The notes below the pieces were generated by a model that was given only the letters and a program-made list of their open reading frames with translations, was not told where the DNA came from and made no database searches. Positions 37,319-48,892 of a stretch of 64,000 nucleotides of DNA are shown in pieces. Source of the DNA: Carnegiea gigantea (Eukaryota; Streptophyta; Magnoliopsida; Caryophyllales; Cactaceae); the NCBI GenBank assembly GCA_029747015.1, contig JAKOGI010000828.1:161001-225000 (forward strand), written 5' to 3'. The translations under genes and the position numbers were made by a program. Position 1 is the stretch's first letter, and each line of letters starts with the position of its first letter.

Positions 37319-37850
37319 TTGAAGGAAGGGGTAGAGAACACTATTGACCCCGAGGACACACCATTTGAAGAGTGCAGAGAAATAATCATGGTTGAGAGTA
37401 AGGAGAGAAATGATGGTGGCGAGGTCGTGACATTCATAGAGAATGAATGTTTAGAGATCCCCACATTTTTTCCACCTAAGCATCCTGACCCAAGTAGCTT
37501 TTCTATCCCCTATATTATGGGAAAGGAGGAAGTTGAAAGAGCCTTATACGAAACAGGTGTAAGCATCAGTTTAATTACATGCTCTCTATTTCATAGGCTT
37601 CACTTAGGGCCATTACAACCCGCACTCTTTTCACTACAACTAGCAGACGGTTCTGAAACACAACCTTTAGGCAAATCAGAGGATATGCTAGTCAAAATAG
37701 GAGATATTTAGGTGTTGAAAAACTTTATCATTATTGATATGACTGAGACGGATGATGCCTAAATTATTCTTGGCAGGCCCTTCCTAGCTACAGCATATTG
37801 CCATATCAATGTGAAAAATGGGCTACTAACATTTGAAATATAAGGGTGTT
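37319..37850 (+). pseudogene. Retropepsin remnant of the plus-strand element
   Basis: After a proline-rich linker (about 36970-37200), the frame 37319-37711 carries a retropepsin: ALYETGVSISLI at about 37540, LHLGPLQPALFSLQLADGS at about 37600, and, after a stop at 37709, the ILGRPFLATA flap-end block at about 37765. The catalytic Asp of the usual D-[TL]-G triad reads Glu (ETG). It is followed by stops at 37760 and 37842, so no protease activity is expected. Confidence 0.78.
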
Positions 37851-38017
37851 ATGCTATGTTCTGCCATATAAAGGAGAAAGTGATTTTTCCTAATTCTTTC
37901 CTATTAGATGCATTTTCCCTTTCTTCTGAGATTGACACGAAGGATGTTTTTAATTGTCAAGGTTCTCCTGATTTTGATTAGATTTCCACTGAGGATCCCG
38001 ATCAGGGGTATGTTTAG

Positions 38018-38371
38018 GTGGAGTTTACTTCTCCTATGCCGCCTAGCACACCCGAAATTGAGGCCCATGCTTCCAATGAGTCAACTATGAGTGATTATTA
38101 TAGGTTTTCCCAAGTGATTCTCTCTTTGCCTCCTATACAAGGAGTTGATGCTGACTTTGATTTGGGGATTGAACGAGGTGATAGCGGCCAATCTGATGGA
38201 CCACATGCTCAGTTTGTCTTGCACACTGGCAATACGCTATGGTGTCAATTGATGATGACAAAGGACCACCAACCTGAGCTTTTGAAGTGGTATCTTCATT
38301 TGAAAAAGTTTAATTTTGTGGTTCGTAATAAAAATGCTATCCATACACTCACCGATCCAGACCGAGCATAG
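38018..38371 (+). pseudogene. Fused spacer and RNase H tail of the plus-strand element
   Basis: A 117-codon frame whose second half (QLMMTKDHQPELLKWYLHLK, KFNFVVRNKN) matches the minus-strand frame 33811-34263 and looks like the extreme C-terminal part of retroviral-type RNase H. No RT palm lies between protease and this tail, so most of pol was deleted before the two elements separated. A stop follows at 38369-38371, then 100 bp of A-rich DNA and a microsatellite. Confidence 0.6.
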
Positions 38372-38477
38372 AAGCATGGTCAAGCTCTTGACCTTGCCCC
38401 TTTTATAGCTTTGATTTTCATTTTTTTAGGTAGTTTTTGATAGTAAGAAAAAAAAATAGAGAGGAAAGAAAAAAAAG

Positions 38478-38504
38478 AGACATGTATATACAGATATGTA
38501 TATG

Positions 38505-38552
<48 letters not shown>

Positions 38553-38668
38553 AATATATATATTTATATATATGTGTGTGTGTGTGTGTATATATATATA
38601 TGTTTGTGTGTGTGTGTGTGTATATATATACACACACACACACACAAAAACACGCACATACACACATG

Positions 38669-38759
<91 letters not shown>

Positions 38760-38832
38760 ATATTTGTGTGTGTGCATGTGTGTGTGCGCGTGTGGGGGGT
38801 GTGTGTGTGTATTCATATATATTATATATATA

Positions 38833-38884
<52 letters not shown>

Positions 38885-38987
38885 TATGTATATAAACACA
38901 CACACGCACACACACACACACATATGTATATATATACATATGTGTGTATGTGTGTGTGTGGTGTTTTATATACATACATACATATAC

Positions 38988-39065
<78 letters not shown>

Positions 39066-39091
39066 GATATGTGTCTATGTATGTATGTATC
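38478..39091. repeat. Compound TG/TA microsatellite
   Basis: Long runs of (TG)n, (CA)n and (TA)n, including uninterrupted TA runs near 38684-38745, 38838-38880 and 38994-39061. It continues after the solo LTR at 40415-40560. Confidence 0.97.
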
Positions 39092-40414
39092 TGTTGACGC
39101 TAAAAATGTGCTATTTTTATAGTATCTTTCTGCCTAATTTATCTTCGAAATAATTATTATTTTTAGGTTTTTATTTGATTTTATTTTATTTTGCAGAGTT
39201 TCAATAAATTCGGTAAAAGTATGGTAAAGAGACGAAGGAATGCTGAAAGATGAAGAACTGTGCCAGATTGATTCAAACCCAAACCAAAAAAAAAAAAGAG
39301 GAAAAAAATAATAAATAAAATCGGATCACGCGTGTAGCACGTGACCAAGCCAGTCCTTACCCCCCCTATTCATTTTCTCTCTCCTCCCTTTCTTTCTTAT
39401 TCCCTTTCCCCTGGGTTCTTAGAGAACCCGATGTCCAGCAAAGCCCGACCCCCTGTTTCCCTTCTTCTTCTTCTTCGGTTATGCACACCCAAAAACGCCA
39501 TGGCCATTCGTTTTTCTCCACACAGCCTTCCTCAGTCTCTCTCTTCTTCATTTTCCCACTTCCCCATTAATTCATTTTCCCACTTCCCCATTAATGGCAG
39601 CCGGCCGTTACTTCATCTCCCAGACCCATCGAGTGCTTGCTTCATCAATGAACCAAGAGCCGACCATGTTGGGTATAAATCGAAGGGTTGCGGCAATTTG
39701 GGGTATGATTTTAGGATTTAGGTTTATTAGTTTTAGTTTCAGCTTTAATGGTAGCAAGACATACGAGTTCAATTTTAGAGATTTAGGGCTTCAATTCGAT
39801 TTTTCCTATTTTAATCTCAAATTGTAGATCTTGATTTCTCAGTATGAGATTAGCTGTTTCTGTTTTCAATTCGATTCCCATATCTGATTTTTGGTTTGCA
39901 AATTGCAGTTCACTCGGGTTTGTTTCGATTCTGTCCCCTTTCCCTGCTGCTCTGCTTCATCTGAATTTGTTGATTCAAGTTTGTTGGTTCGTTCGAATTT
40001 GTTGCGTTCAGAAGCCCTTTCGTTGGTGTTGCCTTCTCCCTGTTTGATTCTCCTGTTTCTAGTTGGTAAATCTGGATGCAATTTTTACCCTGTTAGTTTC
40101 GAATTTCTGATGCAATTTAGCTTTGTCCATATTCTGGTTGTTATTTTAGGTTTTGATGTTCGATTTTAGGTTCAAAGTTAAACCATATGTTCTGGTTGTT
40201 CATATTCTGGTTGTTTCGAATTTCTCAACATTAAACCATATACAATGGATTAGCTTGCTTTTAGGTTTAAAGTTTAGTATACAATCTGTTGTTTGTGTTA
40301 AGTTACCTTAGTTGCTAATCTAGTCAAGTTAGCAACCTAATTTCACAATCATCCCTGAGGACGATACCTGCAAACGTTACAACATTAACCGTACGCTTGC
40401 GGAAATTCACAACA
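39092..40414 (+). mobile_element. Solo LTR inserted in the microsatellite
   Basis: 1323 bp beginning TGTTGACGCTAAAAATGTGC and ending GCGGAAATTCACAACA (TG...CA). Flanks are GTATC (39087-39091) and GTATG (40415-40419), a likely 5-bp target duplication with one change. Microsatellite repeats lie on both sides, showing insertion into the array. Strand is inferred from a purine-poor start and promoter-like GGGTATAAATCG near 39669. There is no internal coding sequence, so recombination between two LTRs probably removed it. Confidence 0.75.
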
Positions 40415-40560
40415 GTATGTACGTATGTAGGGGGTGTGTGTGTGTATATTTACATATACACACAGAGAGACACACACATATGCATACGTATGCATATGTA
40501 CATATATATATGTGTATATGTATGTGTGTATGTATGCATGTGCATGCGTGTATATGCACG
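40415..40560. repeat. Right part of the split microsatellite
   Basis: GTATGTACGTATGTAG followed by (GT)n, ACACACAGAGAGACACACAC and mixed TATG/CATG repeats. This is the continuation of the array before the solo LTR. Confidence 0.92.
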
Positions 40561-42345
40561 CACTCTTCTTCACCTCTATGTCTGTCACCGCGTTAGCCAT
40601 TGTTGTCATTCCATTGTAGTGTAACTTAGTCTCTCTGGCGTGACATTCATATTATGCATATGACATGTACTCCCTTAAGAATTCATCGTCATCGTCCTCC
40701 CCTTAGGTTGATCCTAGATCGGGCGGCACATTGTATCTCACCTTCCTTTTCCTCCCATATCAAGGACCGCCATTCATATGTTTCTTTCCATAAGGGATAA
40801 GTGTACATTGACCTCCACCATATTCCTTACGTTAGAGTGGTAGCTCTGGCTTGTGGTGCAGAGCTCGTTAAAGCTTGACATCCCTACTAGCATTGTGAAA
40901 CTTTGAGGTACGAGTGACTGCAACTGCTCTTGTAGGAATAAAGGCATTCTAGTTATTATGTTTTTCGTTGGTGCATTTATTGTACCATGAACACATGGCT
41001 TGCTTTTGTGCTTTTCATAACGGACACATGGGGAGTAGGTGTAAATCTAGGCCTCAGAATCCTGGACGCACTATTGTCAATCCCATCATCTTCTGTAGAT
41101 GTACAATCCTAACCGGATTGAAATGTGTTCTCCATCCTCTGGCGTTCTTGTTGAATGTAGTGTGGTGGAATCTATGATGATGTATTGCATTGGCGCTGCA
41201 TTTGTAGGCTGAATATACCATCGCTGTAGCGCATACCCTATAAACAACACTCTGCATTCTCTGAGTCAGGTATAACATATTCTCCAAGCCATATGTTGTT
41301 CCGCTTGTGGATTCAGATTTTGTTAAAAGTTACGTATGTAGCATCTAAACTATGAGTATGTATGCAGTGACATTTTTTAGCAGTTTCTAACTCAAAATTG
41401 GAATGGGACGCATTGTCTGAATCATACAAGCTATCTCATCGGAACTCTATCCTAATATTAGAGTACGTAAGAGACACATAGTCAGAGTATGCGGTGTCAC
41501 TAGGTATGTAGTCACCATCTGACTTGTCACTCAGGTGTGCTAACGTTATTCAGGTACAGTAAGTCCATTTCCTCATACACTGTCTGCTTTCCTATGGTCA
41601 TCCATAGTGAATCCCATAAGCAAAGTTATGTGTCATTCCAGCTGTGTTAATGATTACTTTGTAACTTATAGGACATGACATATATATGTACCCACAATAT
41701 TCATTGCATCTGATCAAATTACAAGAAACACAAGTGCCCCACTGATTGAGCCGTGGCAGAAAAAGAAAAATGCAATCCATGTGAATATTTTGACATTGGC
41801 ATAACTTGTTATGTAAGTGTGCCCGCCATGGCCTTACTTGAGGACATGTCCCTTCATTTCACATTTACATATATCTGTAATTATGACTCGGCCCCCAACA
41901 TGATTTTCCCCTATATCACTTTCCGATTTCCATGCTCCACTGTGAGCTAAACATAGAATCATTTGCTGCAACTTAGAGCATTCTCAGTAGGAGTTCTAAA
42001 TTTTGGATCTCTACCTTACCACATCAGCAAAAATTTTAATTTTTTGGAACTTACATTCCATCAGTTCTCCAACCCATGGAACACCAATTTTAATCATCTA
42101 ACAAAAATATTTGTCATGAATCCACATTATAACACACAACTTATTTTGTAAATCATTTAAAAATTATTTACACACTCAAAAAAAAAAATATTAAAAAATA
42201 TTAAAGGCGGCCCGCGAGGAGACACAAATAGACGTGCTGCCTCGTGTGTGCCTCGCGTGCCGTGCTGGTTGGGAAGACAGGAAATGAAATGCAGCATATA
42301 CACAGGCCCCACACTTACCTCGCGTGTCTACCGCTGCTAATGCTG
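40561..42345. other. Unassigned stretch
   Basis: Less AT-rich than its neighbours but without a recognisable gene. Frames on both strands at 41054-41287 and 41598-41780 have no motif I can name. It may be an old decayed transposon. Confidence 0.4.
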
Positions 42346-42677
42346 TTAGAGCCTGTTCTTTTCGTTGGTCTTTTTCAATTCACTAACTTCAACCTATTTC
42401 AACCCACTTCAATAAAAAAAATAACTTCAACCAATTTCGACCTACTTCAACCTACTTCAACCTACTTCAACCCACCTTCTTCAAAATTTTATTCTCACTA
42501 TTTTAACCAACTTAAAAAAATATATTGACTTCAACCAATTTTAACCCACTTCAACTAACTTCAACCAACTTCAAACTACTTCAACAAAAAATATCAACGT
42601 TAATCCATTTCAACCTACCTCAATCTACTCCGTCCTTTCACCAATCCTAATTTACCAGCAAAGAGAAGAGGCCCTTA
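42346..42677. mobile_element. Tourist-like MITE 1
   Basis: Element 42349-42674 with ends GAGCCTGTTCTTTTCGTTGG and (complement of right end) GGGCCTCTTCTCTTTGCTGG, flanked by TTA on both sides (42346-42348, 42675-42677), as expected for PIF/Harbinger-type insertion. The interior is many copies of ACTTCAACC. Confidence 0.8.
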
Positions 42678-43133
42678 CTACCCACCCAACTTTATGCAAT
42701 TAAAGTACTACACAGCTATTACACAACTAACCCCAAGTGCATATACGTAATTCATTCGATTTTGCTGTTCAATTTCACGAAAACTCTATATTTCCTTCAA
42801 TAATTACTTGAACAGACCATGAAGTAATCTAAACCATACAAGGCACAAAGAAACTAAACCATTGGTTGTCCTCAATATTTTGGGTGGATGTCCATACCTT
42901 TTTTAGGGTCGGAGATGGAGGATACTTTTAATGGAAGTTCCTCGTAATCAATTGAAGAACAACAACAGAAATTAGTACAAGATAAACTGCATGTGAAAGA
43001 CTTACCGATTATTCAAATTTCCGCTGCTTTCCCAGCCATTGACTTACCCCACTGGCCGTCTGCGGTAGTTTGAGTCATTTCCATACTCCACTAGAGTACA
43101 TCTCTTTATATCTCCCCCATGCGTCTCTCCTTT

Positions 43134-43386
43134 TTAGGGCCTATTCTTTTTGTTAAAAAATAGGGATTGAAAAATAGGTGAAGTAGGTTAAAGTGAGTAT
43201 TTTTTTTATTGAAGTGAGTTAAAATTTTTATATTTTTTATATAATGGGTAAAAGTTGGTTAAAATAGTAGGTTAAAGTGAGTTAAAATTAATTGAAGTTA
43301 GTATTTTTTATTAAAATTCGTAAAATGAATTGAAATGAATTGAAATTAATAAATTAAGATTTACCAACAAAAAGAACAAGGCCTTA
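43134..43386. mobile_element. Tourist-like MITE 2
   Basis: Element 43137-43383 begins GGGCCTATTCTTTTTGTTAA and ends with the complement of GGCCTTGTTCTTTTTGTTGG. TTA flanks it at 43134-43136 and 43384-43386. The interior (GGTTAAAGTGAGTT and similar) is the complement type of MITE 1's interior. Confidence 0.8.
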
Positions 43387-43547
43387 GCCTTCAATTCGAG
43401 TCATCCTGCCTCTGTTTTCTTGGAAGATCAATCAAAACCAAGCAGTTATCCTTTCTCAAAATTTTCAATTTTTCCCAAGCCCACTTTCGTCCTTTCCCCA
43501 ACACCAGCTCCCAGGCGTATTTTCGATACTGCAACTTCCTATCACAC

Positions 43548-43799
43548 TTAGGGTCTGTTCTTTTCGTAGGTTAATTGGGGTGGGTAAAAGCGTGAAGTAG
43601 ATTGAGGTAGGTTGAAGTAGGTTGAAGTGGATTGAAATAGATTGAAATAGGTTAAATTTTTGTATGTGATAAATTAAACTTGGTTAAAATAATGAAAGTG
43701 GATTAAAATAGGTTGAAGTAGGTTAAAATAAATTGGAATGGGTTGAAATAAATTGAGATTGGTATTTTAAAATTGACTCACGAAAAAGACATGGCCTTA
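43548..43799. mobile_element. Tourist-like MITE 3
   Basis: Element 43551-43796 begins GGGTCTGTTCTTTTCGTAGG and ends with the complement of GGCCATGTCTTTTTCGTGAG, flanked by TTA (43548-43550, 43797-43799). The interior is GGTTGAAGTAGGTTGAAGTG-like. Same family as MITEs 1 and 2. Confidence 0.8.
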
Positions 43800-44087
43800 A
43801 CCGAATCTAAATTGATTTTGGTTGTAACATCACAATTATTATAAGATATATTGAGCTATGTTGGGTTAAAATCGGGTTTGGGTCGATTAGGATTTGGGTT
43901 GGTATGCTCGGGTCTAAGTTGACTTAGGGTAATTCAATTTTGGATTTGAATTGGTTTAGAGCTGGCAAATAGGTCACCTGTTTACGTAAATAGGTCATCT
44001 ATGACAAAATAGATTTTTGCTTTATTTGTTAAGTTTACAATTTTACCCTTTGTTCTTTTGCCAATTATTTTAAGGTGTTATTTCTAA

Positions 44088-44446
44088 TTATTCTTCGTCA
44101 TCAGTGCAGTATGTTATTTGAAAATTATTAATGTTCATATTTACTTGATACCATACAGTATATTCAAAAGTTTTTTCTAAAAGAGCAATATTATCATTTA
44201 ATAAATTTATAGTTATAGGATGCACTTATACGGGTAAGGTTAATAAATAGTTTAGCCTATTTTTATAGTGGTTTAACAAGTTTAGTCTAAGAATTCTAGG
44301 AGTTAAATCAAAAGATCTTCAATAGTCCCATGCTTTTTCTTGAGTATAGTGTTTTAGTTCGGGTAAATTAAAGTTTTGTCCTGCTAAATAGTTACCTTCT
44401 CTATCTAACTTAGAGTTCGATTATAATGTATTTTTAAACACATCCA
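44088..44446 (-). pseudogene. Left-arm copy of the small viral ORF after the primer-binding site
   Basis: Partner of the intact 119-codon frame at 55679-56038. Here the reading frame is interrupted by a stop eight codons after the ATG (44444-44446). Product unknown. It lies between the primer-binding site and the hAT terminus. Confidence 0.6.
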
Positions 44447-44486
44447 TTGTTTAAGAGTCCTCCTGTAGCTGTTTGTTCAAGGTCTA

Positions 44487-44499
44487 GGCTCTGATACTA
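44487..44499 (-). promoter_or_regulatory. Viral primer-binding site, left arm
   Basis: On the minus strand TAGTATCAGAGCC: the tRNA-Met(i)-type minus-strand primer site of plant pararetroviruses with one mismatch compared with the right-arm copy. Confidence 0.85.
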
Positions 44500-44853
44500 T
44501 TTAATAGGGAGTCGAGTGGTTTTTATGGAAAAAGCGGTAAAACCATTGGTTGAATTAATTAGGTGATTCACACAGAGAGATTTATCAAATTTTAACAACG
44601 GTACTCGGATACTAGATTATCAAATGAAACTTTAACTTAATATCAGATAATCCTATTAAAACAAGATTGTATCAAAGAAATTATACCTTCAAGAGTTGGA
44701 TATGTCTTACTCCTTCGTACTCGTCTTACTCCACCCTGACGCGAGACTTACCTACTCGTTCAGACCTTCTCCTTCTCCTTGATAGTACTTTCTCTTTGAT
44801 CAAAGTTGTAACAATAGAATTATAGACACAAAGTTTTGAGAGAAGATTTCTCT

Positions 44854-45002
44854 TTTATTTCATTGATAATTGTTCTCCTTTCCCTTAAGGGAGGAAATCA
44901 GAACATTTTTTGGGAGATATTGTACAGAGGAATTTTTACTTACAAATACAGATCCAAATCTGAATGCCCTCTTCCTAATGAAATCGGCAAACTTATTTAT
45001 AG
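44854..45002 (-). promoter_or_regulatory. Viral promoter/polyadenylation region, left arm
   Basis: On the minus strand a TATA element CTATAAATAAG (44992-45002) and, about 140 nt downstream, AATAAA (44854-44859) in a purine-rich context. TATA followed by a close poly(A) signal, then the primer-binding site, is the arrangement of a pararetroviral terminally redundant transcript. Confidence 0.65.
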
Positions 45003-45196
45003 GGGAAAGGGGTGCGCTATGCCATATGCGCTTACATCATAGGAAATCTCAAACGATAAGATTGTCAGCTAAGAGATAAGATTTACAGATAAAGTTTTCA
45101 GTGTTCTTGATAAAGTTGCTGAATGTTCATTGTCTTCTTGTGTCGGTAGGGATAAGAGTTGATAAAAGTTGTGGCCCCTTGTGTCTCACATAATGC

Positions 45197-46318
45197 TTAG
45201 GAAAGAATCTTCTTTTGTGCCTTGTCCTATTCTGCTTTATAAAGTTCAGCAAATTTTGTACGTACAGCTGGATTGCCTAGAAATTTCTTGGGCTCTAGTG
45301 CAAAGCTAAAGTCAAAAAGCTGTTCATCGATTGAGATGTTTTCAGCTCCTTCAGTGGTGACTAGAATTAGATTTTCGTCTGAGTAGAGAGTTCTAGCACC
45401 TTTGTTCATGAGTCGTTCTCTCTAGCATTTGATGGCAAGAGCACCTGTTGATCGTTTATAGTTGATCCATCTTTTGTCAAAATGTGGAGTTTCGTAGTGT
45501 TTGTTTTTCTCAACTGCAATGGTGGGAAGTTTTGTAGTTGTTTCGAATTTTGTAACATGGGTGATTTCAACTAAATAAATAGAAGGGTAAATAGTATCCT
45601 CATCCTTTTCAGGAGAGATGGTAAAAATACGAAGATAAATATATTCTTGTTGACTGAATTGCTTAATAGCTTTTTTAAAATTGGCTCGGAAATGTTGTAG
45701 TTCAATAAAACTGAGGCTTGGGTATAGATAATTTAAATATCCATACTTAAAGAGTTCAAAAACGATATCAGGATTAGCTTTGGTGAAAGCAAGGATTCTG
45801 GAAAAAAGTGAATCCTTTGGGTTGTAGTAGAGTTCAGGTAAACTAGAGATTTTCTGGTAAGCAAGCATCGTTGCTTCATAATAATTCTTGTAAAAAGAGT
45901 CCGATAGATCAAGAGTTCGAATGCCAGTATTTTGAATAACTGGTCTTGCAGCTAATAGCTTAACTTTTAGTTGTTGCTTCTCTTTCTCTTTTTCAGAGAG
46001 GGGGTTTGAAGCGTTTCCCTTATTTGATCGAAATCAGAGTTCAGAGAGTTCAGAGCGGACTTTTGTAATATCCACCTTAGAAGAGTTCAAAGAGTTCAAC
46101 TTAAGCTGTTCAATAGTCTGGTGGAAATATGTTGTTAGTTCTCGAGCTTTCCCAAGATCAGCTCTGAGATCTACAATAATTTCTTCAATGATTTCAATTT
46201 TTTTATTAACAGCTTCGCAATATTCATTAACATTTATGAGAATATCTTCAAAGTTCTGGATTAGCTGGGTGCTGTCCACTTGTTCCATTGACACTTTGCC
46301 TTTGTCCAGTGAACTCAT
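45197..46318 (-). pseudogene. Viral ORF downstream of RT (unassigned, N-terminal coiled coil), left arm
   Basis: A 374-codon frame between RNase H and the promoter, with internal stops (open pieces 46318-46034, 45868-45422, 45409-45227). The N-terminal ~95 residues are highly charged with heptad-like Leu/Ile spacing, consistent with a coiled coil. The middle has the SSLPELYYNPKDSLFSRILA and ELFKYGYLNYLYP segments. I do not recognise the family. Its place after RT-RNase H is where some caulimovirids carry a translation transactivator, but no sequence evidence for that role is visible. Confidence 0.55.
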
Positions 46319-46403
46319 GTTCTCTTATCAAATAGCCTGCAATAAAGTTGTTTTTTCCTGCAACATGCTCATACACAGCATTAAACTGAGATAAAAAGAG
46401 TTG

Positions 46404-47564
46404 TCATCGATGTAATTTTCTCATATGAGGTCCATTATCTGAAGCTTGTTTGACGAAAGTAGTAGCTGCTTGATTATCAGTTAAAACTTTAAATAGCTTT
46501 GGTAGCAAAAAGAGTCTCCATTTACTAATTCCTCTAATAATCGCTAAGAGTTCTTTTTCCATTGTATTATAATTTTCTTCATGTTCAGAAAAAGTTCCAC
46601 TGTGATAACCACAAATTTCATTTAAATCAGTCTTTAAGACTGCCGCCCATGTTTTGTCAGATGCATCTGTTTGAAGAATTAGATTATCTTCAGGTTCAGG
46701 GAGTCTAAGACTGGGAAGTTGTTGACATTCTTCTTTTAATTTCTTCACAATTTCTGTATGTTTTTCTGTCCAACCAAGAGTGTTGTTTTTTCTGAGTAGA
46801 CTTTGCAAATCTTTTTTCTTCTTAGCTAAGTCTGGTATATAAGAACTAGCATAGTTTAATAGTCCTAAGAAACCTTGAATTTGCTTCCTTGTTCTCAGTT
46901 GGTTTGGATATTCCATGATTTTTCCAGAGATATGAGGTTGTAACCTAATTCCGTTTGTGCCAACTTTGAATCCTAAGAATTCAATTTTCTCTTTTTCAAT
47001 TACAGCTTTTTTCTCACTTAGGCAAATGCCTTCTTTAATAGATGTTTCCAGAAATGTATTAAGATGTACTCGATATTCTTCAAGAGTGTCTGAACTTATC
47101 AAAATATCATCTACATAGACAACAAGAAAACTGCTAAGGTGTTTAAAGGCATCGTCCATTCTTCGTTGAAAAATTCTTGGTGCATTTTTTAGTCCAAACG
47201 GAATAACAATCCATTCATAAAAACCTTGAGGTGTACTAAAACCTGTATATTTAATACTTGTTTCTTCCATTTTGATTTGCCAAAAGCCAGATTTGCAATC
47301 AAATTTCGAGAAGAATTTTCTATTTTTTACAAGGTTAATTAATACTTCTTTGTTGGGTAAGAAATAGTTATCTGTTTTTGTAAACTGATTTAGTTTTTTA
47401 TAATTAATAACCATTCTAGCCTTTCCTCTTCTTCTTTCTGCTTCGTTAACTACCATAAAGGCTGGGGAAGAGTATGCTTCGTTGGATGGTCTAATGAGTC
47501 CTTTTTCAAGTAGTTCTTTTATTTGCATTGAAAATTCTTTGATATCCTCTTCAGAGTAGAGCAT
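46404..47564 (-). pseudogene. Endogenous pararetrovirus reverse transcriptase-RNase H, left arm
   Basis: The longest open piece of the viral pol (386 codons). RT palm features include EKGLIRPSNEAYSSPAF, FSKFDCKSGFWQI, PFGLKNAPRIFQRRMDDAF and the catalytic YVDD. RNase H follows with LQTDASDKTWAAVLKTD, ELLAIIRGISKWRLFL and LTDNQAATTF. The domain order without an integrase, next to a viral movement protein, marks Caulimoviridae and not a gypsy retrotransposon. Enzymes of this kind copy pregenomic RNA into virion DNA. The frame closes at a TGA near the end of RNase H (46404), while its upstream part (to about 47919) has three further stops, so the gene is dead. Confidence 0.93.
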
Positions 47565-47918
47565 TGGTTTTTCTTTGATATAAACTTCTTGAGTTAATTC
47601 TATTTTAACTCGAGGATGTTCAGGTTTTCAAAATTGTAATGGATTTTCAGAACAAATTTGCTTGAGTTTTGCTAAAAGGTCATCTTTCTTGATGATATGA
47701 ACTGTAAAAATAGGTTTTTGTGATTGTATTTAAAGTGCAATGCGTTCATAACTATGTCCACTACGCTTCGCGCGTACTCTGTAGGGTTGTTTTAAAGTGG
47801 GAATTTTCAAAGTGTGACCACATTTGGTAGTGAAATAAACAGTATAAGGAGTTTGTGTAAACTTCGCAAACTGTTTTAAGAAGTCATTTCCTAATAAAAT
47901 ATCACAACTCGAGTTATA

Positions 47919-48182
47919 CTAGAGTACGGTGGGTATAGTAAGAATTTTGTTGCCTAAAATAATGGAAACATTATTCTGAACCAAATCTAAATAGGTAGGA
48001 ATAGGATGAACTCCTTTGATTCTAATTTTACGATCATTTGGGAGTTTATCCCATTTTGGAAGTAAAAAGTCCTGAAAGAAAGTTACCTCGGAGCCTGTGT
48101 CAATCAAAGCAGTTGTAGTAATGTCTAATTCTTTTACAGTTACATCTATGTAAGTAAGAATAAGTATTTCAAGTTGCTTCAT
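47919..48182 (-). pseudogene. Second retropepsin-like domain (start of the viral pol frame), left arm
   Basis: Starts MKQLE and carries the active-site motif ALIDTGSEVTFF. A TAG interrupts at 47919 and the text continues with the ILLGNDFLKQF block that normally ends the fold. Its ATG overlaps the stop of the preceding frame (ATGA at 48179-48182), suggesting translation coupled to termination. It is directly upstream of RT, so this is the likely pol-linked aspartic protease. The stop at 47919 is also present in the right arm. Confidence 0.8.
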
Positions 48183-48748
48183 AATCTTTCAAGAATAATG
48201 GTAGTGTGTTGCTGCACAAGCATTATATGAGTAGGACAAATTTCATAGTTAGTATATTGATCCAAGAAATTCATTCCTAAGAGTATATGGTAAAATTCAT
48301 TTTTAATTGAATGATCAATATAGTAATCAAATTCTAATAGAGTAGAATTAGGAGTCTTCATCATTATTCTAGAGATTTGATTTAGAGTTGCTTTCTGACC
48401 ATTGTAGGTAACAAAGCTATAGTCGGATACTGTTGAAACTGCTATGGGTAAAGGTATACAATGGCTTTGTGATGCTCCTGTATCTATAAGGATTTTATTA
48501 GAGATCCATGTTTGCCCATTAAAATAGTCTAACTTTACTTTGTAGGTACTAGTTCGTTTAGTAGTTAATAATGGAGGTGTAAACCTGGGTATAGTTACTA
48601 TACTATAACTTTGTGTTAAAACAGGTTGATTAGCTACTCTTATTCCTCTTTCAGTATAAGAAAGTCTAGGTGCTTGATAGCTCGTTGATGCTTCATCTTG
48701 TTCAACTAATTGAAAGTCTGTTAATGCAGATATTTTGGCTTCTTGCAT
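48179..48748 (-). pseudogene. First retropepsin-like domain, downstream of the movement protein, left arm
   Basis: A 189-codon piece with ILIDTGASQSHCIPL and, about 75 residues later, ILLGMNFLDQYTNYEI, the two landmarks of the retropepsin fold. It is in the same frame as the movement-protein segment 49216-48893, separated by one TAA (48893-48895). It ends at the ATGA overlap with the next protease-like frame. Two adjacent retropepsin-like units before RT are unusual. Confidence 0.78.
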
Positions 48749-48892
48749 AAGAGGGGAGATAATAGTGCTGATAGTTGAAAAGATTGGATCGACAGTTATT
48801 TTTACTGTTTGTTTTACATGTTTTATTGGAAAGTTAGTATTTGAAAAAATGTATAAGCCTCTGTAATAAAAGGATAAGGCATCATTTCCTGG

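Noticed and set aside
38380..39122. Long overlapping open frames on both strands (up to 208 codons)
   Set aside because: They are translations of (TG)n and (TA)n repeats; di-nucleotide repeats rarely make stops. No protein-like composition.
41054..41287. Minus-strand 77-codon frame as a MULE-type transposase end
   Set aside because: A vague resemblance only; no zinc-knuckle or SWIM motif could be read in frame, so I left the stretch unassigned.
46404..47564. A Ty3/gypsy retrotransposon as the source of this RT
   Set aside because: No integrase, no LTRs, and a viral movement protein upstream. The RT resembles caulimovirid more than gypsy sequences.
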